Source of the DNA: Gymnorhina tibicen | Lineage: Eukaryota > Chordata > Aves > Passeriformes > Artamidae | Direction: 5' to 3' | NCBI GenBank assembly: GCA_013399875.1 | Contig: VXAZ01010877.1 | Location: 557,772-621,771 of the forward strand | DNA length: 64,000 bases | Part shown: positions 1 to 10,868 of the stretch, in pieces | How the letters are laid out: every line of letters begins with the position of its first letter | How positions within the stretch are numbered: the stretch's first letter is position 1 | Position numbers and translations under genes: made by a program | The notes under the pieces: generated by a model | Databases searched by the model: none | What the model saw: the letters and a program-made list of their open reading frames with translations, nothing else | Told to the model about the DNA's origin: nothing

Positions 1-817
1 CTCCTATGAAACATAGGTTGAAAGACATAATGGAAATTTCAGTGGATAATCAATCAGCTTTAATCCTGATGAATTCTCAGCAGAACAGATATATCCCCAA
101 CACCAAGCTTCCATCCAGAGTGCCAAACACATTTATTTCAGAAAGGGAAAAAATCCTCAGAAATTAGAAAGAAATAAGCAACTGGTAAAACTAACACAGC
201 TTCCTTGTAGAAACAGCTTCTAGTTGCTAAATCTAACTTTGCTTAATGCAGTACACAAGTTACAAGACATGCATAGTGTGCACACAGTACATGATACAGA
301 GCTTCAGGAGGGCTGGTTGCAATCAGAGGTTACCTGAACACAATACGTTTTCATACGACAGTTGTTAGTTCAAACTGCAAATCAGCATGGTTGGATTTTT
401 TCCAAAAATCCATCCACAGCTGTTTAATTCACTATGCTAACATCAGCAGCTTTTATACAGCACATCTCTCTCAATTTTTTTCTAGTTAGAAATCAATTGC
501 AAAACTCCTGTGACCTGGCCTTGAATTCAAGTTGGTGGTCCAGCTAGAAGATGACAGAATTTCCAGTGCTAGACCTTCAAGCATTTACTATGATTTTGCT
601 TTGTCCCCTTATCTGTGAGTGATGCCACAAAAAAAAAAAAAAAAAGGCAGGATATTTGCTGTACCTGGAACAGGAAGTGTTTATATCTGTGCACAGGCAG
701 AAAAATCTGTTTCATTACAGTACATTAATGCAATTATCACAGCTCTCTTTTATATTCCATAGAAAAAAGGTACAATTAATATATACCTCAGTAGGTCTGG
801 GATACAAGATAACTTAC
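1..817 (-). other. NDFIP2 intron downstream of the 818-905 exon (partial)
   Basis: AT-rich sequence that starts with the donor at 817-812. I saw no further NDFIP2 exon here: the membrane-helix codons expected next are absent. It contains an A run at about 629-645. Nothing else is recognisable. Confidence 0.8.
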
Positions 818-905
818 TGAAAAATGCCAACATGAAGATGCCATCATTGCCAACTCTAAGCTGATCTGCATCACTGAAATCATCCCGTGGTGGATACTCT
901 TCTTC
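818..905 (-). CDS. NDFIP2: NDFIP2 exon (probable exon 4), entry into first transmembrane segment
   Basis: This 88-base minus-strand exon encodes EEEYPPRDDFSDADQLRVGN followed by DGIFMLAFF and one extra base, so it ends in phase 1. The next base pair of the codon would make the Met that follows FF in human NDFIP2. The donor is TTTCA/GTAAGT. The acceptor is the only AG near the start (ATCCAG/GAAGAA), and the previous exon ends in phase 0, so the frame is kept. The DADQLRVGNDGIFML stretch is the most conserved part of the family and leads into the first of three membrane helices. Human NDFIP2 has Ile-Gln just before EEEYPP. Here the codons ATC CAG sit inside the intron end, so those two residues are skipped (see findings). 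The remaining exons lie beyond base 1. Confidence 0.95.
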
Positions 906-1441
906 CTGGATTTACAGGTTAGTGATAATTTAGTGAAAAGTTTAGAATAACTATCTATAGGATAAAGTATTAATCATGTTTCTAAAGCTAGAAGAAAATT
1001 GACGTTTCTGTAACATGTCCACATAAAGGAAGTTTTAAAAAAATAATTTTTAACTATAAAACAAGTCTTATTTGTTGCTTATATTAACAGAGCCCAAACT
1101 TTCTGTAAAATTTTCTGTAGAAGATATGTACATACTGTCTATTCATCTTAAATGAAGCTAGAATTATTTCAGATTAGTACTTTGACAATCAAAACCAACA
1201 TATTTTTTTACTGTAACTATCTTGACATGTAGCCAAACTACTAAATATTTTTTTGAAAAGTCATCACACAGTATGGTCTATGGTTTTCCTGCTGGAAAGG
1301 TCTTCTAATAATTCCCTAAATATAAAATAAGTTCTAGAATAAGGTTAGTATCTTAAAATCAAGTGCTGGTGCAACAGCACTGCACTAACAAATTTTATAA
1401 CCCACAGCAAAACATAAGCAAGCCAAAGAACATCTCTGGGG

Positions 1442-1455
1442 TCACTAGAGGGCGC
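1442..1455 (+). promoter_or_regulatory. candidate CTCF binding site
   Basis: TCACTAGAGGGCGC matches the vertebrate CTCF core CCASYAGRKGGCRS at every position except the first (T for C). It is one of the few CpG-containing spots in an AT-rich intron. Occupancy cannot be judged from sequence. Confidence 0.55.
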
Positions 1456-4400
1456 GAGCACATTAAAAGTGTCTAAAGGCTTCTAAACCCAAAAAGCAAT
1501 GGGTCAATAGAATTGACCTTGAAGTCAATAGAATTGTAGATTTTCAACAGAACTTGGCAGATATTATATATGCAGCTCTATGCACAGGTGAAACATTGCT
1601 CCAGCTGTAGACTGGCAAACACAAAAGTTTTCAAATGAAAGCACTTCCTAAAGAGCCTGATGAAAACCAAGACCAATTAAACACCATTTTTATACTTAAG
1701 TGAGTAACATCAAAAGAATGCAGGATGACACAAGTTAAATAATGCTGTCAGCGGCAGCAGTAATATGGTCTAAACAGAAGCACATGTAACATTCTTTTCC
1801 TAATTTTTGCTCCTATTACCATAATGTATTGGAACTGACATAAGAAATTACCTATAAAAACAAATTAAATCAAGAGAGATCAATTCAAGTGAAATTTACT
1901 TGGCTGTTTCACCCACAAGCACTTACTACAGAAATAATGTTTATGACCGAAAGGGCATTAAACAAGCACAGTGATCTAAAGCTCTGTCACACCTTCCCCT
2001 TTGTCAACAGAGCAAAATAATTTACCAGGGTATGACAATTAGGTTAAAAATGTACTCAAATGACTGTTGTACCAACTCAGAGCACTCAGCTTCACCCTTA
2101 GTAACACAGCTGTGAAATTCCAGCTGTGCTCTGTATTTCAGATTAATTAACCAGGACACTGTATCAGATAACTTACTTTAAAAACACTGCTATTCACACA
2201 GACAGTTCCAAGGGAAACACAAAAAGCCAGCTGAACAACAATTTTAAGGGGCTATAATTCAATTCCACATAATTTCAGGTGTCTCTAAATGGTCATTTTA
2301 AGTGTCTAAGAAAGCACTAGTTTATTTAGCTCAACTTTGCTGCAGCTACAAGACTGATGGACAGGAAGGGAATGGGAGGGAAGGAAGGGCTGAAAAGGCA
2401 TTAAAAAAAGAGCTGCATTTGAATGTGTTTATCTCTGAAATGCATGCCACAAAAGTTCCTTTTTCAAGTTAGGACAAAAAAAAAGTATTTTCGATTTTAA
2501 TTTCAAGAGGTCTATAAAACCCCATACATAATTATTTCAGACTTTTTTTAAACTGTCTGCTAACTATTGTACTTCATACTGGCATTTCCAAAACAATTAG
2601 TGTATTATGCTCCATGCAAAAGTTACCTCAGAAAAAAGAAAATTTTCCTCAACGTAACAAGTTTAGCAGAGGCTTCTGTGAAGCTTACACATGTGAGAAA
2701 CACTGGTCAATAAATACAGCTCAGGAACGTGAGAGCAGACATTTGCAAGAAGCACTGTTGTATTCAGTGTGAACAAGTAGTAATTTATCACACTCCATAG
2801 AAAAGAAGGAGAAACTGAGTTCTCTTTACTGTCTCCAAAAACTAGCATACAAAAATTATGAGAGTGTTTAAGAAATTAAATCCTTAGAATATTAAGAAAT
2901 TAAATCAGCCTACATCTACATCATTTAGGATTATGAGGTTTTATAAGCAGTCCTGCAGACAAAAAACCCTAATTGACCACTGCTCAAGTCCCACTAATAC
3001 TGGCTGTCTTTCAATGCTCTCATTTGATCTGGTTGGTGTCACTTGCCCTAGTCTTTCTTCAAAATAAAATTGTTTGCCACCATGCACTGAGGAATGAAAA
3101 TCGGCAGTGAAGAACAACTGTCCTCTACGCTGATGCTTAAACATATTTTCACCTAATACTTCTGTTAGATAGTGACATTTTATGAATGAGATTATATATT
3201 TTATTTATATTTTTCTTTTAATGAGAAGTATGTAACACAACACACACAAATCTATACAATATTTAACACTGTTTCAGTATCTCATTGATTTTTGACCAAT
3301 TTAGCCAAGTTAAGGAAGATGGACAGCATTTCTTGCTTTCTAAATAAGCTGACATCTGTAGGAACAGAAAGTTTATTGCTCCTATGACCAGAGAAACATC
3401 TCAACAGCAAATTATATTGTCAACATAAATGGCATGTCACACAGAGTAATTGCTCTAAGCAAAAGAACATCAAATGGTACACAGCATCTATTGAAGTTGA
3501 ATATATTAACTCCCCGTAAACTACAGTGCTCTCTGTAGTATTCTACAACAGGAGGACTGTTTTTTTTCTCAGTGTTTTTTAGCTTTTTTCAAACCGAAAT
3601 CTGGCATGGCATATAGTGAGACAACCACCTTTAATCAAGTAAAGAACCACTAAACTGATATAACTCTTCCCAATGCAGTGTTTACAGAGAAAAACTTCTG
3701 AGGAAAGGGTTAAATTACTTAATAAACCCCATAAATGATACCTTCAGCATACAAACCAATATGGAGAAATTAATAGTGGGGGGGAAAAGGCACAATTAAT
3801 CCCAGAAGCATTGGTTCGCCAGCAGGAAAATTCATAGCAAAGTCTAAACTAGAGAGAACTATACCATACCTCTGGACGACTGAGGAATATTTCATCAAAC
3901 AGACTCCTAGATTCCCTAAACTGGGCGTGCTAAGCATGTAAAAACAGAAAAACATAAGACAAATGCAACTGAAAAGCACTAAGTAAAAGCCATTCATTGC
4001 AACATACAAACAAGTCATTAAACTGTTAGCAGTATTTTTGTCCATTTAAATTGACCTTTCAAAACTGACCTTGAGAATTTGAAAAGAAAAAGCCAGGATA
4101 ACTAATGCTATCACTACTGATGACACAGGGCTAGTACAGTTTCTTTGATGAAATGAGATATCTGGGAGCATTTGAAAGGAATACATGTTTATACACAATC
4201 TATTCCTGTAAGACAAGCTACACAAAGAATTATAAAATTATTGAAAGTTTCAGTAAATGCTAAGTTTAGATTGTTCATTTTATCTGTTAATACAGGGCCT
4301 ATGATGAAGTATTTAATATGATCACATTAAGGATCTTTTTTTTTTTTTTTAAGTGCCCTACATGATTTGGGGGAAAAAAATATGAAAGCTGCTTAGTAAG

Positions 4401-5178
4401 TGTCCTGCCCTTTCATGTCATTTTCCTCTCTTCTGCTTAGTGAATAGATTTGTAACCTTCACTGCACACTTTGGAGTATACCATGAAAATTATGAGCTTC
4501 ACACATCACTCGAGGTAACATTTAACTTTTTCCAACTGTTCACATTATTGCAGTAAAGAGGCAATATATCCTCAGTTTACAAGGAAGAAACCAGAAGCAC
4601 AGGACACAGCAGAGTTCACATTTGTAAGAGCACTAATTTCATAAGGCTGAAAATAAAAACTGAAAAATCTACATGTTACATCATTTGTCTATGTTTTGCA
4701 AAGTGTGTAGCATGCAGGTCAGGTAATGTCTGCAGCTGTCACTTGTGAAAGTGAGAAAACAAACTTTGCACTACTGCTACATAATTAAGTTACTTATCTG
4801 TTCTTCCATGGGTATTCAGAGCTAAATTCTTCCCCCAAAGATGGCAACCCACCACTGAAACTGTAACAAGACCCTTCTTTCTTATTCCAGACATCTGCCA
4901 CATTAAAACAGTCTTATTACAGTCTTACTCTATCTCAGTGTAAGTCCAGAGGTATTAAATAAGGTAGGGATTTTGTGGCAGAATCACATGGTAAGATAAT
5001 TAAAACAGCAGTAATTAAAACTGCGCTGGCACATAATTTTAATATCATCTACAAAACTGAAACTCAGCTTCAGCATTTCTTACTTTTTCCCCAAATCCCA
5101 ACTTTGCAACCTTAATGCTGTTTCTCTAATACAGCTTGTGTGTGTGCATGCATTTTCTTAAAAAAACAAAAAAAAAAA

Positions 5179-5260
5179 NNNNNNNNNNNNNNNNNNNNNN
5201 NNNNNNNNNNNNNNNNNNNNNNNNNNNNNNNNNNNNNNNNNNNNNNNNNNNNNNNNNNNN
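5179..5260. other. assembly gap (82 N) inside an A-rich run
   Basis: The gap is bounded by A runs on both sides (about 11 A to the left, 9 A to the right). This suggests an unresolved A homopolymer or A-rich microsatellite, so the true length is unknown. Confidence 0.95.
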
Positions 5261-7772
5261 AAAAAAAAACACAGAAGCAAACTGATCAGAAGTACTGCCA
5301 AACTCGAGCTCTTCAGCAGTCAGCAAGAATGTGACTCTCAGATACACTGTGCAGACTTCTGATACTAACTCAGTACTGCCATAAGTCTAGAACCTTTTAG
5401 TCAGTCTCTGCAGTGGGGGAATGATAGTATGTTCCTACTGATTTTTCATAAGTAAGTGAAATTCTTGTAGTGTCTGCATGTAGTTCTTGAATGTCAAGTT
5501 CTCTGGTATGTTCTAGCAAAGCAGACTGTGAAAAAGTTTATTTTTCACTTCATCACTGTATCCAACTCTCCTGCCTTTTAACTCCAGATTCCTTTTCCCT
5601 CCCTGCTCTTCTTTTCTCACATGCCAGCTTCAGCTCCTTTCCCAGTACTACATTTTGTCCCCACTGGGGTTCCTTTCTCCACCAATCCCAGTTTATCCTT
5701 TTCCATTCTGTTTCTCATTTAAGTCTTTCTACTCTGTCCATACCATTGCTCTCCATTCATCCTTGCCTTTTCTTGTTTTGACTTAGAGCCAACCTCTCTG
5801 ATCCCTGCCAAAGACAGTTACCTCCTTGCTCAATCAAAACCAGACTTCTCTTCCCACACGAAAGGTTCAGAGGCTCAGCCATTCTCCTTCTTACCTCTAC
5901 CCATCACTGAAGACAGCTGAATCTAGTGGTTTTTCCCTTCCCTTCTAACTGAAGGCTAAGAATAACAAAACTACTTCAGGGTACACCAGAAATTGCTATT
6001 TCTCAGGTTCAATATTTTCTCCAAAAGCAGTCAAGAGCAGCCATAAGGTGTATCTACTTTTAGTTCTGTAATTCTAATCTGATACAGAACATTTGAGAAT
6101 GTTCTCTGGGAACAGCACATCTGAAGTCCCATTCCCTTCACAGATACAAGCAGCCTAAACTTTTTCATGCAAGACCATCTCCATGCATTTACAAAATTTG
6201 AAGCTATATATATCAACTGAGGCAACTAATTTTTCAAAAATCTGTGGTTTGTCTACAACCAGGCAGACTGCGGAAGGACAAAAGATGTTTCTGTCACAGT
6301 GACCTGAACGTGTAAGAAAGAGTTAATAAAAGCTTAACATGACAAGATAAAAAATACTTGTTTGGGTTTGGGGGTTTGTTTGTTTTGCTTGGCTTTATTC
6401 TTGCAATTGGCTGAACCCCAGACTGAGCTGTCAAGAGAGGTTGCTGGTATGTCTGAAATTTGCGCTTCATGGGGTTCTAGATGTAAGAATAAGAATCTTG
6501 CGAGAGCTGCGCATCCTGTCTTCAGCATCACAGGTACTCTAACAGTTAGGGTTTGGGTTGTTAATGCTCCAAGTTTGTCATTTCAGAATAAGGGTTTCAT
6601 TCAGATCAGTATTTCAGCAAAAGTTTTACTTAATGTGACAAGCAGTAAGGACAGACTACCGAGAATCCATGCTCCTATTGGAGAAGATAATAAATTACAA
6701 TGGAGACCATTCCCTCACTGCTAAAACTTGGCAAGTAACCATTCAAATCTACATGGTTTCCTACCAAATTCAGTCAAACAGATTTGTGTGACACCATCAC
6801 TGGTGATGTTACGCAAATCCACTTGAACTTTAGCTATGCATACCTTAAAGTGAGTGTTGTGCACTGCGAGCACTGTGCAGCAGTCAGGGAAGGACCTGCC
6901 TCCTGCTGGGTGAGTAAAGGTTTTTTTCCAGCCACAAGCACACTGCAGCCAGTAAGGTTTTAAATGTCTGCGAAACATAATCACACTTGATCTCAAGGAG
7001 GAGACTTTTAGTGAAAGAACTGGGAGCCTTTTTTGGGTATAGTATATTATGCTCAATACTACCAAGCAGAACTTCCACATTCCAAAACCTGAGAGAAAAG
7101 AAGAAACTTGCTTACAAAACTAACATTTATCACTAACTGCAGATATCTATCTTCTATTTTGAAGACTGTATTCTTCTCAAGGTTAATTCTTACAAAACTA
7201 GAAACACTGAATATAAGCCTATTTACTGTTTACCACAACTCATGTAGGGGCTTTTTTGTTTTAAGTACTTGGAGCATTTCTTTGAACATCAGTATTTAAG
7301 TTTCCATAGATCAAACAACAGGAACCTTTCCTTTTAAAAACAACCTACGTGATTTGGGGTCATGACCCTTCCAGACTGTTGGAACTCTCCCTTCCTCTCT
7401 AAAGGGCTTTGATAATTCTTTCGTTTCTACCATCCAAAACACTAAACCACAGTAATAACTCTACAAAGTAACATTAGTAGGGGATACCTAATTAAAAGTT
7501 GACAAAATGCTAGATAAACTAATAAAACAGGGCAAAATTTGGCTTTTAAAGCTGTTTAAACAGCTATGTCTCTCAAAAGACTGAATATGATGCGCTTTTC
7601 ATAGTATTTTACAACTGACTTACACTATCTATATAAACCTAAACATCCAAAATATTTACATCATCCACTCACCATTATTACAGTAATCGGTCATAATATG
7701 GGCCCAACTGTTATAAATAATTAGCCTAACACATTCCACAAAACTGAAATACAGCAGAATTGTATCACTTAC

Positions 7773-7900
7773 TCGCTGGGCAACTTCAGCTGCAGCAGCT
7801 GCCATGGCTGCAGCTTTGGCCTTCTCTGCTTCATCGTACGTAGGAAGAGAGGTAGCTACACTGTATGGAGGTGGTACAGGATAAAACTCATTGTGTGTGT
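7773..7900 (-). CDS. NDFIP2: NDFIP2 exon (probable exon 3), second and third PY motifs
   Basis: This 128-base minus-strand exon completes an Asp codon and adds 42 residues, starting THNEFYPVPPPYSVATS and continuing LPTYDEAEKAKAAAM, then an Ala run ending EVAQR. Acceptor TTTGAACAG/AC and donor CGA/GTAAGT are both canonical, and the exon ends in phase 0. PPPY and LPTY are the second and third WW-binding motifs of the NDFIP family. LPTYDEAEKAKAAAMAAAAAE is nearly identical to remembered human NDFIP2 and distinguishes it from NDFIP1. The segment lies in the cytosolic N-terminal region and recruits ligases such as NEDD4, NEDD4L and ITCH. Compared with human, two residues appear to be missing between the Asp-Thr start and EFYP. 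The intron between this exon and the previous coding exon is 1,443 bases. Confidence 0.96.
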
Positions 7901-9343
7901 CTGTTCAAAATAAAGAAGTTATTTATTTTCAAGCCAGAAAGACGTTAAGAATATTAACTTTCACATGCACATAATTATGTACCTTTAAGGTCTATTTTTT
8001 TACAGAGACTGAAATGGAGGATATTTGCATTTTAAGTTTGTAAAAATATTTTTAAAAGAAAAACTTTTAACAGCTTGATGGTACTTTGAGCTGCTACCCA
8101 AGGCAGAAACCTTAACACAGAAGCTGGCAAGGAGTTGCCAAATTTATGAACAAAAAAATCATATTTGTTTAGTTATACCCCTAGGCATTCCAACCAAATG
8201 TTTTTTATCCAATCATACAAAACACATACATGCAAAAATCTTGGGGAAAAAAAAAAGCTTTTAAATATCATTATCAATCTGTTATTTCTGTCTGGCAATA
8301 GCCATGCTGTATTCTTATTTGTGTGGCCTGGTTGAGAACTCCAGTTGCTCTCTGAAAATCAGTTTTTCCAAGATTTCAATTTCAACACATTCTTTCAGAA
8401 ATGTTCCTTCCATCAAAATAGACCACAGACTTCATTCTTCTGTGTTGTAACAGTAAAACATCACTATATAGAATAGAATTGTTAACAACATTTAATTAAA
8501 AGTACTTAAAATATGCCTTGAGGTTCCTCCTACAGCAAGCAGTAGCTTGTTACAAGGCTGCTTACGTGTAAAGATTTGTCAGCACAGGTCACATGGTCAA
8601 CAGATTTGTCAGCACACCAACACAAGGATGTTATATATAGGGATAATTCCGCACAGCTATGTATTATACTTGCAAACACTGTCTCAAAGAACAGGGACAG
8701 GAAACTGTTCTTTTAACCAACATTAAAAAAATAGGTTGGTAGTTACTTCTAAAATATTTATTTGGCACATGAGAGACACAAATCCATGCAACTTTACTTA
8801 AACAGGAACTTCAATGTTGCCTACTGTTAAGACTCCCATATCCCCAAGAAAAGTCACAATCTCCTAAGAAAGGAAGCAGTGAATAAATGGATAAGAGACC
8901 CATTACTCATTTTTCATGAGAAGTTTTATCAAGAGCCTTTAAAGCAAAATTAACCTTTTCATGGCAATATTTTCACCAAACCATGTCACACATTAAAGAA
9001 GTCTGAGGGGTTTTTTATAAAGAGGCAATGAAAATTGGTAATGAGATCTAATAATGGAGCACTACTCAAAGATGTAGATTAAATGTGGAAATGAACTACA
9101 AGCAGACTTAAATAAAACCTATTAAACTAATTAATGAATATCCATTTAGTCTAGCAATTTGGAACCATCAGCGTAATTCAAGTGTGCTTCTCCTGAACAA
9201 ACCAAAGGGCTGCACATCAAAGGACAGCTTTTTACTGCAATTGTGTGCATGGGAAAAAAAATACACGGCAGCATCAGACCACTTTGAACCAAGGGCTGAT
9301 TCAGACACACTCATCCTGACAAGCTGCTAAGCAAGGAAAATAC
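7901..9343 (-). other. NDFIP2 intron between the 9344-9500 and 7773-7900 exons
   Basis: A 1,443-base intron with the acceptor ACAG at its low-coordinate end. It contains an imperfect tandem duplication at 8572-8616, in which AGATTTGTCAGCACA occurs twice, 30 bases apart. Nothing else was recognised. Confidence 0.85.
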
Positions 9344-9500
9344 CTGAGGTTGCAGCTGCTTCCACAGCTATGCTACAGTAAGGTGGAGGGGAAGAATCTG
9401 CCTCTGGTAAGGCTGCTGTCTGCGGAGGCTGCGGAGTCTCTGCAGATGTCGAAGGCTGCTCAGCTGCTGAAGGCTCTGGGGAGTCATCCTCATTGTGAAG
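9344..9500 (-). CDS. NDFIP2: NDFIP2 exon (probable exon 2), first PY motif
   Basis: Read on the minus strand, this 157-base exon encodes 52 residues plus the first base of a split codon. It begins LHNEDDSPEP and ends SSPPPYCSIAVEAAATS. It is flanked by an acceptor (pyrimidine-rich, ending CTCCTAAG) and a rather weak donor (CTCAG/GTATTT). The residue before the exon is phase 0 and the exon leaves in phase 1, which matches the next exon exactly (G + AC makes Asp). The PPPY motif binds WW domains of NEDD4-family HECT ubiquitin ligases, which is the known role of NDFIP1 and NDFIP2. The segment before the motif is rich in Ser, Pro, Ala and Glu and appears disordered. It is much less like human NDFIP2 than the next exon, as expected for a linker. 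NDFIP1 is less likely because the downstream exons match NDFIP2 better. Confidence 0.93.
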
Positions 9501-10628
9501 CTTAGGAGAAAAACACACACATTTCAGAGGCATTCAAGGAATACTTCCCATGACAACCTAACACTTGCAGAAACATGTTCAAAGAGAGACAAGATTACCC
9601 TCATCAACAAAACAAATTATTTACAAAACAGCACGTGACCACTTCAAGCAGTCCAGTAAATTCTTTTAAGCAATCAGCTAAAGATTATCTTCACTGCCTT
9701 GCCTTTTTTTTTTCCCAGGAATGGTTTTCTTCTCAGTGATGTTCAGGGAGTCTTAAAAATCTGGAGTTTTCCATGTTTACTAAATGGCAAGATACTACTA
9801 TATGAATATTTTAATACCATTATATTTTTGTTCTGATATACAGTCATAAAATGTATTAACCTATTTTAAAACTCATCAGGTGAGAAACAGTATTGTTTAT
9901 TGTATTTATCTAGAAGAAAAAGAATTAAGACACATTTCTGTTTCTGTAACTGGGACTTTCATTCTCTTGCATCTTGTCAAAGAGCTTCTCCACACAAATT
10001 CAAAGACTTCTCAAAATATTCTGCTTTTCTTTACATTCTGGAAACAAACCTTTCCCAACAGAACTTCAAGTTGTTGATTTTTTTTTTTTCTTGATTAAGG
10101 TGCAGTTTTAAAAAAACATGTCCATTAAAGCATATAAAGAAATGAGAATTTGGATAAGGTAGAATGTTGATTAAAACTGTCAGATCCAGCAGCTAATATC
10201 TTTTCTTAGAGAAGACATTTTTGATTCTTTAGCTAACATGATAGTGCCTAGAATGTATAAAGCTTTTAAAAAGAAAGAGTACTGGAATTAAAAAGATGCT
10301 ATTTCCAGTAGTATGAACTACAAGATAATATGCCTAGAAGGCAAAAACTGAAGCACCACAGGTAAAACCCAGACCAAAAAATAAGATTAAGTTCCATATC
10401 TAAAAGAAGAATTCTATAACTTCAAATTGGTACTTGTTACAAACACCGTACAGAAAAATATTTTTTCAGTAACAAATATTAAGAATAGAACTATAATTAT
10501 TTCCTATAAGGCAAAGTACAATCAGGTTACTGGAAAAAGCGCATCCTGAGAAGAAAGAATGCTAAATTTCTTATTAAGCAGTGCAACACTCACACCAAAT
10601 TGTTTTCATATGCAGATTATATCAAAGT

Positions 10629-10868
10629 TCACAGAATGGTTGAGGTCAAAAGGGACCTCTGAGCCCATCTAGTTCAACCTCTCTGCTCAAGGAGAGACAC
10701 CTACAGCTCGATGCATGAGACCGTATCCTAACACCTTTTGAATACCTTCAAGGATAGAGACTACACGGGCTATGCAGAAAACCTGTTTCAGTGCTCAGTC
10801 ACCTTCATATTACTAAAAATAAGGAAAAAAAAAAAAAATGTTTCCTGATGCTCAGAGGTCACCTTCAA
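10629..10868 (-). mobile_element. CR1 LINE fragment, 3' end, degenerate
   Basis: It starts with the antisense CR1 3' end (cacagaatggttgagg, then gggacctctg) and continues with CR1 3'-region phrases such as 'ccttcaaggatagagactac' and 'ttcctgatgctcagagg'. It is 5'-truncated and contains an A run at about 10826-10839. The element reads on the minus strand, in the same direction as NDFIP2. Confidence 0.85.

Larger units (their letters stand above)
906..7772 (-). other. NDFIP2 intron between the 7773-7900 and 818-905 exons
   Basis: A 6,867-base intron. It holds a candidate CTCF site at 1442-1455, an A-flanked assembly gap at 5179-5260, a pyrimidine-rich stretch at about 5560-5790 and a 16-base palindrome AGCTGTTTAAACAGCT at 7550-7565. 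Open frames of about 120 codons meet near 6721 (6362-6724 plus strand, 6721-7080 minus strand), but neither resembles a known protein. No transposable element was recognised. Confidence 0.85.

Noticed and set aside
5126..5347. Open frames across the A-rich gap at 5179-5260
   Set aside because: Created by N translation and homopolymer A/T. No coding character.
5491..5781. 96-codon open frame rich in Ser, Leu, Phe and Pro
   Set aside because: Falls in a pyrimidine-rich stretch. The composition explains the lack of stops.
7550..7565. 16-base palindrome AGCTGTTTAAACAGCT
   Set aside because: About one such palindrome is expected by chance in 64 kb.
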